Assembly (NCBI RefSeq): GCF_023856365.1
Contig: NC_064548.1
Location: forward strand, 4,763,501 to 4,827,500
DNA: 64,000 nucleotides
Direction of reading: 5' to 3'
Source: Brienomyrus brachyistius
Lineage: Eukaryota; Chordata; Actinopteri; Osteoglossiformes; Mormyridae
In this document: positions 21,640 through 35,400 of the stretch, piece by piece
Layout of the letters: the number at the start of each line of letters is the position of its first letter
Position numbering within the stretch: position 1 is the first letter of the stretch
Notes under the pieces: model-generated
What the model was told of the DNA's origin: nothing
Databases searched by the model: none
Seen by the model: the letters and a program-made list of their open reading frames with translations, nothing else
Translations under genes and position numbers: made by a program

Positions 21640-24358
21640 TCATCAGTTTTAGTTTAAGGTCTGGATCCTGTTGCATCCTCTGCTCCAGACTGAGTTGATG
21701 AAGGTCTTGCAGGGGCAGCAGACCTTCGTCAATGCCTAGGTCCAACAACTTAGCCCAAGACCAATAATGATTTTTTGTTGATCAAACACCATCTCAAGTT
21801 TCATAAGAACTTCCCTAAGCAATGCTATGAAAAAGAAGTTTAATATATTAAAATGAAACGCATACACACACCATAATGCCCTATGATAGCCGTCATCTTA
21901 AAGTACAGTCAGCCCAGCAATGTCTAGGCAAATAAAACTGCAACAAAATCCATTTAGTTGTATGGAATACATGCTTATACCGTGTGTCCCCTGGCCAGTG
22001 GATATGTAAAAGAGGTGGGGTAACAAAACAATCTGGCCAAGATGACAGAAGCTAATGGCTTGGCAACATGCAGCATGAAAACATTTAGAGTACATGTTGG
22101 AAAGCTGTCTGGGAGACCAAGTTTGTCTACGTCAACACTGACTACTGTTATATGTTACATTACATTAAATGAAGAGAAACAGACCTCTGTACATCTTCAT
22201 TTAGGCACTCAAGCTTTTGAGCTGACTGACAGGCCACCCACTAATGTTATATGACGGACTGATAGCTGAGAATCACTGCAATCCAAAACAACATAGTCAT
22301 CGATGGCAACGGCTATTTGTTATTGATTTGTTAATTGATGGCTTCTAATTAGTTTATTTTCTTATCAAACATAGAATCGAAATTATGTGTTATTTTCCTT
22401 CATCCATCGATTTATTTTCTTCACATTTAAAAATTTCATGAGGTTAACTTATTCGCTACTGGTGGTCAGTCGGCACAAAGATTTCTGGTTGACATGTATC
22501 TTTGCTTTATGGCCTCATTAAATAACGTCCGAAAGACGTTATGAACTTGTAGCTGCCTATTTATATCTATATCAACAAAGTGTCCATGAATTCCAGCAGT
22601 GCAGTGCGGTTATACCGAATGGTTGGTTCCTCCAAACTCAACTGTGAATCTCCGTGAGTTTGCAAATGTGAGACTTAAATGGGATTTACCAATTACCAAT
22701 ATCACTTAGTAACCTGTGTTAGAATGCACGTCCAGTGAGCTGCATTACCAGATCATGTAAACGATTGGTAGCAAAGTTCCCCTCATGGCTGTTGAGAGAG
22801 AGAGTCTCATGATATTTCAGGCGAGTTTGAGGTTTCAGAGCGTAACAGCCAGTTCGCACAGAGGCAGTGAGCACTCAATGAACGGAGGCTGAAGTTGTGT
22901 AAAAAAACATGCATTTATTCTGAACTAACACGACAACTAACATGACAGATGTAGTATATGAATCTGTTTCTTTAGGTGGATGACAGTAGGTTGTAGAGGT
23001 GATGAGCTGAGGGAATGGTAGCACTCCAGAAGGTGCGGTGTTTTGAGCGGTTGTTGGAGTGGAGCCCCTTTGAATTTCTCTCTTTGTGAAGGTTTAAGGT
23101 AAAAGGTTTTGTCTTGGGGTTGCAGTTCACTGTTGGGTAGCAGGTCTTCACCAGCAGGCTTCAGGACTGGTTTCTTTACTGGGCTTTGCGGTGGTCTGGC
23201 GATTTCTTGATGGTATTCTCATCAAGTTCATGAATAGGGATGACCAGGAATCCGACACCTGAACCAATGGCTGGCCATCTAGTTGCCGGGCAGATCAACA
23301 TCAAACACACAAATACCACACTAGTAACAAACTGTGTATTTTAATAGGGGTTATATCAAAGGTCACATGACCGAACCAGAAACCAGGTCTCATTACATCC
23401 ACTTGTCTGAGAAGGAGAAAGCTATTGGTTTTTATTGTTGGCATTTTATTGGATTTAAATATCCAAATGTTAGTGAGAAGAAGACCAGTAAAGTTCTAGA
23501 AGTGGGACAATCCTAGCAGTGATTTCTGCTGTATATTATAATGCACAAAATCAAGGAATTTCAACCATAAGTTTCCATCACATGAAATCTTTGGATATTA
23601 TGGATATATAATGTGAGACATGAATTTATAAATAGGGGAGAACCACAAATATGCCATAAAGAACCATAATATTATTAGTCAAGGGGGCTGGGTCATGATC
23701 ACTGATCATTCTACTCCTACTTATATCCTGAGAAGCTTGATAAATACTGTCCCTGAACTGGAACAGACTGAGAACTCCAACAGAACACCCAACACATCCC
23801 TAAAGTTACTCTCAGGCTGTGTGGCTTCCTCATAGCCATGTGACAGGCTGCCCAGGTGCTAACATCACCACTCAGCCTGTCTTTGTATGATACTGGGGGA
23901 AAATAAGCAACAGCAAGACTATGAAGCTCTAATAGCTAACAATAAGAAATCAGAAATTTGCAGAGAGTTCTCTATCGGCTAAGATTAACTTGTTGGTGTT
24001 AGATTGCTAGTGACGTACTGAATTATCCCCATTCAGGACTACTAACGTTAGCTAACATTATAAAATCCAATTTTTCTTAAGGCTCTATCCTAATAACATT
24101 AGATAACATAAGCAGATACATTCACTTGTAGTTGCTTATGTATGAGGAAGCGTATAGCTTAAAGCCCTTATCCATTTTGGTGGCAGGAGTTTTAGATGTC
24201 AACCTGCACCCATCTTTGGTAGCTTGTGAAAGCATCTCTTGAGTAAAATAGCAGTATATTCAACTTAGATTGTAGCGCAGACCTGACCTGGAAGCAATGT
24301 GACGTGTTTTACAGAATAAGAAAGTCTGTTGTGCCTAAACCCCATACCCATTATATTA
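21640..24358. other. About 2.7 kb without a recognisable gene
   Basis: AT-rich DNA with only short unsupported frames. A segment at about 22790-23300 has a different texture (GAGAGAGAGAGTCTC, then G/T-rich sequence) and could be an old LTR or repeat fragment, but no diagnostic end is visible. Confidence 0.45.
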
Positions 24359-24366
24359 GAGTAGAC

Positions 24367-26499
24367 CAGTGGTTCTCAGACTGGGGGGTGCACCCCAGGT
24401 ATTGCAGGGGGGCACGCCAATAGGATAGCCTACGTTCCACTCGAACACTGCTAGCAAAAACATGGACAAGTTTGTGCACCCAGCCAAGCCTCCAGCAGAG
24501 GCTGACTCTTCATCAGCTGCAAGTTCAAGCTCCAAAGCAAAGAAGAGAAAATATGATGAGTCATATCTGGCCCTTGGTTTCACAACGACAATGGTGGGTA
24601 ACCAGGAGAGACCACAGTGTGTTGTGTGTCTGAAAATACTCGCTGCTGACAGTCTGAAGCCAAACAAATTAAGACGTCATCTGGAGACAACAAACCCTAA
24701 GCATAAAGATAAGCCAGTTGGTTTCTTTAAAGGAAAACTCACAAACCGCCGTGCACAACAAAGCATCATTACTAAAGTTATACAGTATCTTTGCCTAAAA
24801 ACGCTCAACTAGCATCATATAAAGTTGCCTACTGAATTGCTCACTGTCAAACACCACACACAATAGCTGAGGAATTAATGCTTCCCTCCGCTATCGATAT
24901 GGTTGCAACTATGATTGATGAAACAACAGCCAGCATGTAAAAGGCAATTCCATTATAAAACAATATGATTGCGATGTGCATTCATGACATGTCAGAAGAC
25001 ATAGAGGAGCAGCTGACTGACAAGGTGCGGGACAGACGCCACTTCACGCTGCAGGTGGATGAAGCTACTGACAGTGACAGAGACTGTTTATTCATAACGT
25101 ACATCAGATGTATCGATGCTGAGGATTTCAAGCAGCAATTTTCAAGGATTCTGTAAGCAAATTACTGGCAGAGCCACTGCAGAATAAATGCTTAAAATCA
25201 TAAACACCGACGGGGCTCAGGCTATGGCTGGGAAACGGGGCGGACTGCAAGCACTCGTGAAGCGCATCTCCCCCAATGTGCGATGGACACACTGTATGAT
25301 CCACTGAGAAGCGTCGGTGTCTAAACAGCTGAGTCCCGAGTTAAACGATGTAATGACGGATGTCATCGCTACAGTAAACTGCATTAAAATACGCGCCATC
25401 AAAGCCCGGATTTTTCCTGCCCTGTGCGAGGAAATGGGCTCCAACCACACAGCTGCTTTGTTTCACAGTGAGGCTCGTTGTCTGTCACGCGGGAAAGTTT
25501 TTACCAGAATATTTGAGCTCCGAGATGAGATCAGCGCTTTCATGGAGGAAGAGGGTCACGAGCTTGCCAATAAGTTTAAAAATGACAAATTCCTCCTGAA
25601 AGTTGCATACTTGAGTAACATGTTTCAGAAACTCAGTGAGCTAAATCTGCAGATGCAAGGCACCGATACACACCTTCCACATCGGGCAGATAAAATCACA
25701 TCATTCACAAGAAAACTGGAGATGTGGGAGCAGCGAGTTACTGAGGGAAATATAGACTCATTTGGGAACCTGAAAACATTCATTGAGCTCAACAAACTTC
25801 AGAACACAATGATCCCATGCATGAAAGCTCACCTCTCCACTCTACAAAAACGTTTCCAGGAGCCTAAAATATTTGACTGGATCGGAGACCCCTTCAGTGC
25901 TACACCAGATGAGGATTTCAGCACTGCAGAGGAGGAACAGTTCATTGCAGTTTAAGTCTAAAACACTGGCTGCATTTTGAATTGGAGTGGAGAAGGATTA
26001 CTCAGTGTTAGGAGGGAAAGCTGTGGGCACACTCCTTCCTTTTGCTACATCCTACCTGTAAGCTTTTCTGCTGTGGTCTCTATTAAGACAAAATACAGAT
26101 CAAAGCTGCACATTGAAAAGGAACTAAGAGTGACTGTTTCCCAGCTGCAACCCTGAATTGAGAAGATGTGCAGCACAAAGCAAGTCCACACCAGCCACGG
26201 AAAAGTGTGAGACTTGAGATGATCCCCTTTTACGTTTTCTTCTGACTGGGAGCTGGTTAATTTCCCAGCCATTCCTGTGGAGACAGCTGTTTATTCTTCT
26301 TCATAACTTCACTATGCTCTTTATTTCTCCCACAGTGATGAAATTGCACCATTTGTAATTGCATTTGTTTTGCTCGATTAGAAAACTTTATTAAATAAAG
26401 TTTGATTCTGAACCTGTGTAGATTGAATGGGGTGGGGGGGATCAATAATGTTCCTATCTGGGAAAGGGGGGCCCTGCAGAGAGAGTTTGGGATCCACTG
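24367..26499 (+). mobile_element. hAT element with 8-bp target duplication (FAM200/ZBED5-like)
   Basis: The left tip CAGTGGTTCTCAGACTGGGG and the right tip (reverse complement CAGTGGATCCCAAACTCTC) are inverted, and both continue into runs of G followed by CACCCC- or CCCCCC-like words. Flanks are GAGTAGAC (24359-24366) and GACTAGAC (26500-26507), an 8-base duplication with one mismatch. The CAGTGGTTCTCA tip is typical of hAT families. A full-length but decayed transposase lies inside in the plus orientation. At 2133 bases it is close to a complete single-gene element. Confidence 0.88.
24462..26130 (+). pseudogene. hAT transposase of the FAM200/ZBED5-like group, decayed
   Basis: The N-terminal piece begins MDKFVHPAKP and contains a zinc-finger pattern RPQCVVCLKILAADSLKPNK then LRRHLETTNPKH. 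The next piece at 24965 has CIHDMSEDIEEQL and HFTLQVDEATDSD, the catalytic-region start. The long piece at 25317-25955 has ALCEEMGSNHTAALFHSEAR then CLSRGKVFTRIFELRDE, a signature of the FAM200A/ZBED5/SCAND3-type hAT group, and DWIGDPFSAT. After a stop, sequence matching the dimerisation region continues (DYSVLGGKAV, LLPFATSYLC). Several stops and shifts separate the pieces, so no protein is made from this copy. Confidence 0.83.
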
Positions 26500-26509
26500 G
26501 ACTAGACAA

Positions 26510-28835
26510 TGTTATATTAGACAATGGCATGGCTAATGATGCAGCTGTAGATCTAGACTCTAGATCTTCCTTGGGCTAAACGATAAGGTTTCAAGGGACA
26601 ATAAATAAGACATTCTACTTTTAAAATGTTCAATTAAATCAAGACTGACATTTCTGAGTAAACTCATAATCTATGTGCTATATCTACTGCATCATGGGCT
26701 ACAGTGTGAGACGATAATAGCCAAAATATATACTAAAATAATGAATATTGAACATATAATTGATTTTTTATTAGATAGTTTTATTTTTTATCAAATTATT
26801 TATCAATAGCAAATTGAATATAAATATGAGTAACAGTGTTTTTTGGTTTGGTTTTTGGGTTGTGGGTGAGCTTCAAGTTCAGCCATGTCTTTGGCATGGA
26901 GCTGGGTAATCTCAACATTTACATGCTAAAAGATCACGTGTTCCCATTACAGTAATGTAGTTCACTGCATTCCTTAGCCGTCAAACTGTCAGAAATATTC
27001 TTACAATATTCTTCTCTTACAATATCGCAACACAGTTTCTATTACACTATACATCCATTTTCTGAACCCACTTCTTATTTTTATTTAGGGTCGCGGTGGG
27101 GGGGAACTGACCTGTCAGTCAAAAACGTATTAGCCAATGGGGACGCGACTCTGAAAAAAAAACCCGCCCACGCGAGACGTTTATGTCAGAACTATAAACA
27201 AAAAAGTCGGGGAGCGCGAGCGAGTAAGCTTGCAACGTAAACAAATGAAAACATAATCAAAAGACCAATCATGTGTTTGCAAGTTATAATTTTTACTTTT
27301 GAGATGACATTTTTTTTTTGCTTCAGTTAGTTTTTTTCTTTAGCCTTGTTTTTGCTTGATGTCAAAAAAGTTTGCTTGATAATATTGGCACAAATCTGAT
27401 TCCATATGTAAGGCGTTTTCACAGCGAAGTTACGGAACCTGGTCCCGGTTTACAAGTTCCTGGGTTGTCATGCCTTTTGTAACTCCTGGTCACTTTCATG
27501 TGTCACACCGCACAATAGAAACTGGGAACTTTAAGATCGTAGCTTAAACTCCACACATAATTACACCGCCAAGCCGAAACAACGGAGGATAAATAAGTCA
27601 ATCACTTTGTTGGTTAATAATTTATTAGTTATTTGGGGGATCAATTGATCAAAACGGAACACAGTCTTTTATTTATATTTTACTTTACTTACGATCTGCA
27701 TTGTTTATGATTCTTATTACATCTGGCCAGCAGATCGATCTTTCGTTTCCCACAGAATAATACATGATGTAACGTTATTTCGCTAATAAGCTCTGGCTAA
27801 TTTCTGGGCTGGCACCGGCAATATTGGACAAAAGTGTATTGCTTATTCATCTAATTTTCCGATGCAGAGATATGGAGACACAGGGGCTCCGTAGTGTTAC
27901 TATACATCTGATACACACTTATAATGTAGCAAGTGCCAAGTTCATGTCTGTTGTTTTGAACTTTTGAATCAATATTAACAAGCGCCTGAGTATTAAGTAA
28001 CAAACCATTTTAAAATCCATGACCTTTTTTTATTTGTCTGTGTGTTGTTTTCTGTATTTTAACAATATAGGTAATATATTACATACGTTTCAGGAGCCTA
28101 CATAAATAGAAACGATCGTTTTCACAGCCTACAGTAAAGAGCCAGAAAGATGAGAAACACAGACTGCCTTGGGAACATATCATGCTTTGAGACAACGTAA
28201 GGTTACGAAGATGCGCTGTATACATAAAATTGAATTGAATATTATGTACAGTACTGTATTGTGTTATATCGTATTGGCATTATACGCACTTCAGAAATTT
28301 AATTGGTAAGGTACTGTAATTTGAAAAGCGTTTGAGACAACTACTGTAGTTTTAAATCGTCAATAAAATGAAGTAAATTGCGACGCTGTCCGTATTTTAA
28401 TATAAATATACATATGTGAATCAGATGGTAATCTGTCTGAGACATAATTAAGAAGCAGAAAAAAGCGTTAATAACCATCATCCGCATATATAATGATCAA
28501 TTTCTCCCAGACAAACGTGATCATTAGATGCGGTGCCCAGTGTATTCCCATTCAGCGGAATACGACTGCCTTTCGGTGATCTGGTTCGCTTTTTTCTCCT
28601 TAATCATTTTTGTTAAATATTCCCACAAACCAGCCACGCTGTTTATGACTGAGTCAGAAACTTTAAACTGCATTTCCTATGTGATCGGTTAAGTTGTTTT
28701 AATCGTAATGGCAGATTCCTTGTCACTCCGTGATTTCTGATGTACTACTTGGAGATATTTTGAGCTTTAGAACGAATGAACCACAGCTTATTACAGAACA
28801 ATTAACAATTCATCCATATTCAATAATCGTGCATG
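26510..28835. other. About 2.3 kb without a recognisable gene
   Basis: AT-rich DNA. At about 27052-27105 there is a short decayed piece similar to the 3' end of the SINE family (ATCCATTTTCTGAACCCACT and then GGGTCGCGG). Nothing else is identifiable. Confidence 0.45.
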
Positions 28836-29165
28836 ATTTTGGACTACGGGGAAACCAGAGAACCCGGAAGAAACACCAATATGCAAATTCACAACTAATT
28901 ATCCATCCATCCATTTTCCAAACCGCTTATCCTACTGGGTCGCGGGGGTCCGGAGCCTATCCCGCAAGCAATGGGCACGAGGTAGGGAACAACCCAGGAT
29001 GGGGGGGCAGCCCATCTCAGGGCACACTCACACACCATTCACTCACACATGCATAGCTACGGGCAATTTAGCAAGTCCAATTAGCCTCAGCATGTTCTTG
29101 AAATACAGGGAAACCGGAGAACCCGGAAGAAACACCACGATGACAGGGGGAGAATATGCAAATTA
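28836..29165 (-). mobile_element. SINE copies, broken and partly tandem
   Basis: The stretch 28903-29165 carries the SINE tail (CCATCCATCCATTTTCCAAA) and body up to the AATATGCAAAT block; the tRNA-like head is missing. Just before it, 28838-28890 repeats a body segment (GGGGAAACCAGAGAACCCGG and AATATGCAAATT), also seen at 29105-29165. The copy is therefore truncated and flanked by a second partial copy, perhaps one SINE inserted into another. Confidence 0.7.
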
Positions 29166-29439
29166 AAAACTAATTATATTATTGCTAAATAATATATTCA
29201 AACGTCTCTTCTTTTTTTCAATTTTACGACGGGGGGGGGGAGTGAGGGACCTCTGGGCTTCAGCCCATGTAACCCCGTGCATGATGCCGTCTGTTGTTCA
29301 AAAATCAACAATATTTGAATGATGCTCATCCATCCATCCGTAACTGGTCAGCCACAAAAGCATCATTTAATTACTTCTTGCTTAGCATTGCAGAAGAACG
29401 TCTTTACTCTTTCATTATCTATTACTCATAGCAGTAAAA

Positions 29440-32400
29440 ATGGGTAAAAAACGCTCCCACTCCGATTCCGCTGATGAATCTCCTGCGAAAAGAAGGAGAG
29501 AGAGTACGGAAGTCCGGAGTACCGACGAAGTCGGGTCCAAAACTCCCCGCAAAGGTTGGAAGTTGAAGTCTTTTGATAGAGAATGAAAATGACACCTAAG
29601 AAAGCCATGTAAATCTCTTTCATAAGGCTTGCTGCAAAAGCAGATGCGAATAGTGTACTGGACTTATAGATTAAACAAATAAATGCAACAATTGATTCAT
29701 TGATTGATAAAAAAAAAATGTCGCTGAACGTTTGAAAAGCAAACATACCCAAATTGATTCAATACGTTTTGATTCTGAACCCGATCTTACTCTGACTGCA
29801 GCATCTAAAAGGCAAACTAATGATAATACTGAATTTAAAAGCCAAGTTTAGGATTGGCATGTGGTAAAGAAATATTAATGCATGCTATTTAAAGTTATTA
29901 GTGAAGTGTCTTCAACTGTGTTATCCTGTAGAAAATGCTGTATGGACTCTTTTTCTGAAGTGTACCTGCTTAATGTTGTAGAACATTTGGAGGACCTGTA
30001 CCTCCAGGGCCATCTACTTGGAACGGGTGGCTATGGGGCAGTTTTTGCCGGCATTCGCAAGGCAGATGGCTTCCCAGTAAGTGACCAAATGGTGTAGCCG
30101 CGACATGCGTAGTAATATCTCTCATAGGGATCCCTTTTATTGCACCTGTTACAGGCACCTATAAAAGGTGATGATTTCTCAATAAATCCTACACTAAATT
30201 TGTGTTTTTTTTTTACCTCTAGGTGGCAATCAAATATGCCAGAAAGACTGAAAAGAAGCTAGAACTGGTAAGTGTTTTCAGTCATAGAGCTGGGTTTATT
30301 TGGAAGAATTTCTGTCTAAATATATGTATATCCTTCCCTCCCATTCATAGCCTGGACTTGACGGGCCCATGCCATTGGAGGTGGCGCTGATGAAGCTTGT
30401 TAGCAATGAGTCATCTTGTGCCAACGTGCTCAAGCTCATCGACTGGTTTGATGGACCACAGGATTATATTATGATCCTGGAAAGACCGGACCCATGCGAA
30501 GATCTCTTTGATTTTTGCAAAAGGAAAGGAGGCCTCCTGTCAGAAGGTGTTGCCAGGCACGTGATGGTGCAGGTCCTCCACGCCTTGCGTCACTGCCAGG
30601 ACTCAGGCGTCCTCCATCGAGACCTGAAGTCAGAGAACCTTTTGATCAGGACAGACACTCTGGAGGTCAAGCTCATCGACTTTGGCTGTGGCGATATCTG
30701 GACAGATTCCCACTACACAAAATTTTCAGGTCAGTGAGAGAGGCTAATTAAAACCTGTCAAACTAACCCCTGGTTCAATAGCAAGTGGCGGGTAGTCCAG
30801 TGCAGTGTTTTCCAGTGCAGTGTTTCCCCTACCATTAACCTGCGTGAAGTTGCCCCCCATATGTTTCAGATTTCAACCAAACTTGTCTCAATCGTATGTG
30901 CCGCGCTTGTGCCAGATTGGGCCATTAAAACGATCCTTTGTGCTGTTTTAGTTTCTGAGATATTAATGTCTGTTTACATGGTGACGTCATCAGCGTGAAG
31001 TTGATGCCCCATTTGCGTCTGATTTCCACCAGACCGATCGCAATTGTGTGTGTTGCTTTGTGCTGGCTTGTGCTGTTAAAACTATCCTTTGTGCTGTTTT
31101 AGTTTCTGAGATATTAATGTCTGTTTACATGGTGACGTCATCAGCGTGAAGTTGATGCCCCATTTGCGTCTGATTTCCACCAGACCGATCGCAATTGTGT
31201 GTGTTGCTTTGTGCTGGCTTGTGCTTTGAAAACTATCCTTTGTGCTGTTTTAGTTTCTGAGATATTTATGTCTGTTTACATGGTGACGTCATCAGCGTGA
31301 AGTTGATGCCCCATTTGCGTCTGATTTCCACCAGACCGATCGCAATTGTGTGTGTTGCTTTGTGCTGGCTTGTGCTGTTAAAACTATCCTTTGTGCTGTT
31401 TTAGTTTCTGAGATATTAATGTCTGTTTACATGGTGACATCATCAGCGTGAAGTTGATGCCCCATTTTCCTCTGATTTCCACCAGACTGATCGCAATTGT
31501 GTGTGTTGCATTTGTGCTGGCTTGTGCTGTTAAAACTATCCTTTGTGCTGTTTTAGTTTCTGAGATATTAATGTCTGTTTACATGGTGACATCATCAGTG
31601 TGAAGTTGGTGCCCCATTTGCGTCTGATTTCCACCAGACCGATTGCTATTGTGTGTGTTGCATTTGTGCTGGCTTGTGCCGTTGAAACTATCCTTTGTGC
31701 TGTTTTAGTTTCTGAGATATTAATGTCTGTTTACATGGTGACATCATCAGTGTGAAGTTGGTGCCCCATTTTTCTCTGATTTCCACCAGACCGATCGCAA
31801 TTGTATGTGTTGCATTTGTGCTGGCTTGTGCTGTTAAAACTATCCTTTGTGCTGTTTTAGTTTCTGCGATATTAATGTCTGTTTACATGGTGACGTCATC
31901 AGCGTGAAGTTGATGCCCCATTTGCGTCTGATTTCCACCAGACCGATCGCAATCCCGTTTGCTGCATTTGTGCCATTAAAACTATCCTTTGTGCTGCTTC
32001 AGTGCAGAGATATTGCTTATTTACATGGTCACGTGACTCTGCTGTTAAGTTAGCCCCCCATTTGCCTCCGAACCGGTCTCAGTAGTTTGTGCCGTTTAAA
32101 AATTGTCTGTGCTGTTATTTTTCTGAGTTATACCTCTTACTTTACGCCTTCACATGATCGCCGTATAGTGCTCAGGCTCGTGTGAACAGAAGGTGGAGCG
32201 TTTGATGACTCCGTGTCAAAGCTGGACGTAGACTTAGTCAGCCCCACCAGCCAGATACCGCATTTCAGGATCCTGCTAGATATTTTCACAAATGACCGAC
32301 CGTTACATACTGCCTCGTTACTTGCAGGCTTGACCCAGGTTATCATGTGTTCTACCAACTCAGCACAGCACAGGACGTCCATTTCTTGAGTTGTGGGAGT

Positions 32401-35400
32401 GAAAAAGCAAAACGACAATATGTAAAGTGGCTCTTGTGGTGTGAAAAGCGATTGTGTGCCATTTACAGTGGTAAAGCACATCACATAACTCTAAATTACG
32501 TGCAGACGTACATAGCGTTTTGCTACAAGGTAGCTAGTGAACGCCACGGCAGCAAATGCGACCAGTTAATGCTTAATACTCTACAACAATATATAATAAA
32601 CTCTTGTCATTTTGCCTGCACTGTGTGTTGCAATGTCTATAGATGTAGCCACTTGAATTTTCCCCTGTTTCCATGATGGGGCCTTGGCTGGTCCATGACT
32701 GGCCCCTGCTGGGTCCTGGGTGGGACATTGACTGTAATGAGATCCCCCACGATGATGTAATGAACAAGGGGGCCGGCATGATCTGCCCCTTACCTCTGTC
32801 TGTAAAGTACTTGCAATGATTTATCCATCCACCAGGGAGAGCAGTGATTATGAAAGCTGAAGTGACTTACCAGAGTAAGTCTTACCAGTAGTTTTGGAAA
32901 AGGAGAGTGACCCAAGATGTGTGTAACAGACTAATTACAGGCCTAAACAAAGTAATAAGGATGATTGTGGAGAATAAAGGTGGACAGAGTGGAAAATGAA
33001 AATTAAAAAAAACATATGGTTCTGTACGGTGCTTGAATAAAACAGACACATTCCTTAGTGCAGAGGTCTCCAACTCCGGTCCTGGAGGGCTACTGCCCAG
33101 CAGGTTTTCTATCCTACCTGGCTTCTGATGAGCCACACCTGTCCTCAGGTAAATATCAGGAACAGGTGTGGCTCATCAGAAGCCAAGTTACAAGTCTGCA
33201 AGTTGTGTCTAACTAGGTGAGCAAGGTTTAAAGTTTCATCAAACAAGTGACTGATTCAATAAATGACTTTTGGCAATTGGCAGTTTCGTTCCCAAAATGA
33301 TTTTTATTATTTCAACAATTTGGAAAAACTAAAATATTTCACCTATCTAAAAAAACATTTATCCCAAATTGCTACAAATACTTTTATTCAGCACCAATAA
33401 TTGGAGATCATTTAGAGAGTGATTATTCTATCTTTTTGTTAAAACCTATTTTCAGTGGTGCTGACAAATTGTAAAAAATCACATCATAAACATTTTTAGC
33501 CAAGACTTTTGAGCTCTGAGGCTTATAGACATTGGGGCTGGCTACACAAACAAAATTGTATTTGGTGTGATTACTAAAGTGTTACAACTTTGAAGTGACT
33601 TTGGAGTCACCACACCTTTGCATACTGTCAATGGCCCATGGAATGTCTGTCACTGCTCCTCACACCAATCAGTTTGGAAAGGCAGTGTGAATTTTACAGT
33701 TTTTTTCAATTGCTAAGACAGATACTGCAATTCTGGAGTTGCTTTCTCAAAACTCTTCAAACAGTCACCACAACATTATCTTATACAAAATGCAATCAAT
33801 GACTAAATGCAATCATGACTAAAAGTCATGGATTCCTGTCTCACTCACAACATTAAATTTTCAGAGGCCATTTTGCACATACCAACATACTGACCCTAAA
33901 ACTGCTAACAAGACCGTCAAAACTGAAATATGTAATTTTCTTAAATTACTATCAAGACCCTTTCTAAAATAGATGGTAAAAGCCATATAATATAAACAAA
34001 TTGACACAAGACCAAACAATGAATGCTGGATGCCAAGATATTTCTCCAGAGAAATGCCAAGGATGGATCAGGCATGTAAAGAGATACTACCCTAGATTCT
34101 ACTCTGTCTTAGCGATTGAAAAAAACTGTAAGAAAAGACACAATACTAGCCTTTTTACAGTTTATCACATGCAACAGATTAAACGTTGATAAATAAAATA
34201 TGCAATCACATTATATTACAGGACTAATACAAAACAATAAATGAATATTAGAACAACAAATTTTCACTCCTGATCAAGATGCCAAGCTTCAAAACAGTTC
34301 CTGTCTGGTTGAAGGCAGAGATTGAAAGCACATGCTTTGCACTTCCGAGGGGTTTTTGTATGTACTGTACAATATCATAGCGCTGGATTAGTATGTACCA
34401 GCATGAGCGCTAGCCAAGTACCTAGCCCTGTTTGTCTCTGGTGTAAAAACTTCGGCTGTGTCTTCAGTTCACCTTAACTCCAAGAAGTTATTCGGCTAAG
34501 CAAGAAATCCTGCTTTGTGAAATACCCCCGATCTCAACCCTATTGAAAATTTGTGGGTTATGCTTAAAAGCCGGGTCCGTGTCAGGAACCCAGCTAGTTT
34601 AATTTAACTAGAAATTCTGCAAAGAAGAGTGGTCAAATATTCAGCCAGAATTATGCCAGAAGCTTGCTAATGGATACCAAAAGATTCTGGTTGATACCTG
34701 TTGTACCTGTGTGTGTAAACTTGTGACCACAACTAAATTGTGTTTTAGTAAAGAAAGCGCCATCTCATGGTAACACCCTGCAAGTGAACAGATGGGCGGG
34801 TTTAGACGAGAATTTAGGCACATCCCCAGAAGGAGGGGGGTTACTCCCTTTGGCTGGCTTTTGGCAGGCAGCCGCCTTGGAGGGGAAAATTGGTTCCCAT
34901 GGACCCTCTTACTTGTTGTACATGGCGGTTAAATAAAAATGTCCGATAATGAAGTTTTACTTTCTTTGTAAAAATACAGCGAAAAATACGTATGTCTGTA
35001 TGTTGGGCTGGGCGATATTGTCTAAAGCTAAAATCTCCGATTTTTTTACTTGTATCTGTGTCTGGGTCTATGTCAGGGGACAGCATATAGGCTGCCAACT
35101 CATTTTTGACTTTTTCTGACTTGGACTGGGAGGTAGAAGGCACTTTCTTCTTGAAGAAGCTTGCCAATGTCTTTTTCTTCTTCAGCTCAGGCTGTGCTGC
35201 TTCTTCATCTTGCTCCTGCAAAGTAGGGTCAGGTTGTGATGTGGCTTCGTCAGCAAGGAGAAACTTCAGCTCCATAACAGCTCTTTCCTTAATTTGTTCC
35301 ACCTTGTTATGTTCAGTGTAAGTCGTGCGGAATCTGGGCTCCATTAGTGAAGACATGTCCAAGGGTTCATCTGTGACAGTTCATCTTCTATTAAGGTACC

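Noticed and set aside
29440..29587. PIM-like exon 1 as a free-standing short gene ending at the TGA at about 29587
   Set aside because: The GT at 29555 gives the phase needed to join exon 2 at 29982, and the encoded N-terminus resembles PIM-like proteins.
30838..32130. Regular repeats that could suggest a CRISPR-like array
   Set aside because: The 151-bp units are contiguous tandem copies without unique spacers, in a vertebrate-type genome.
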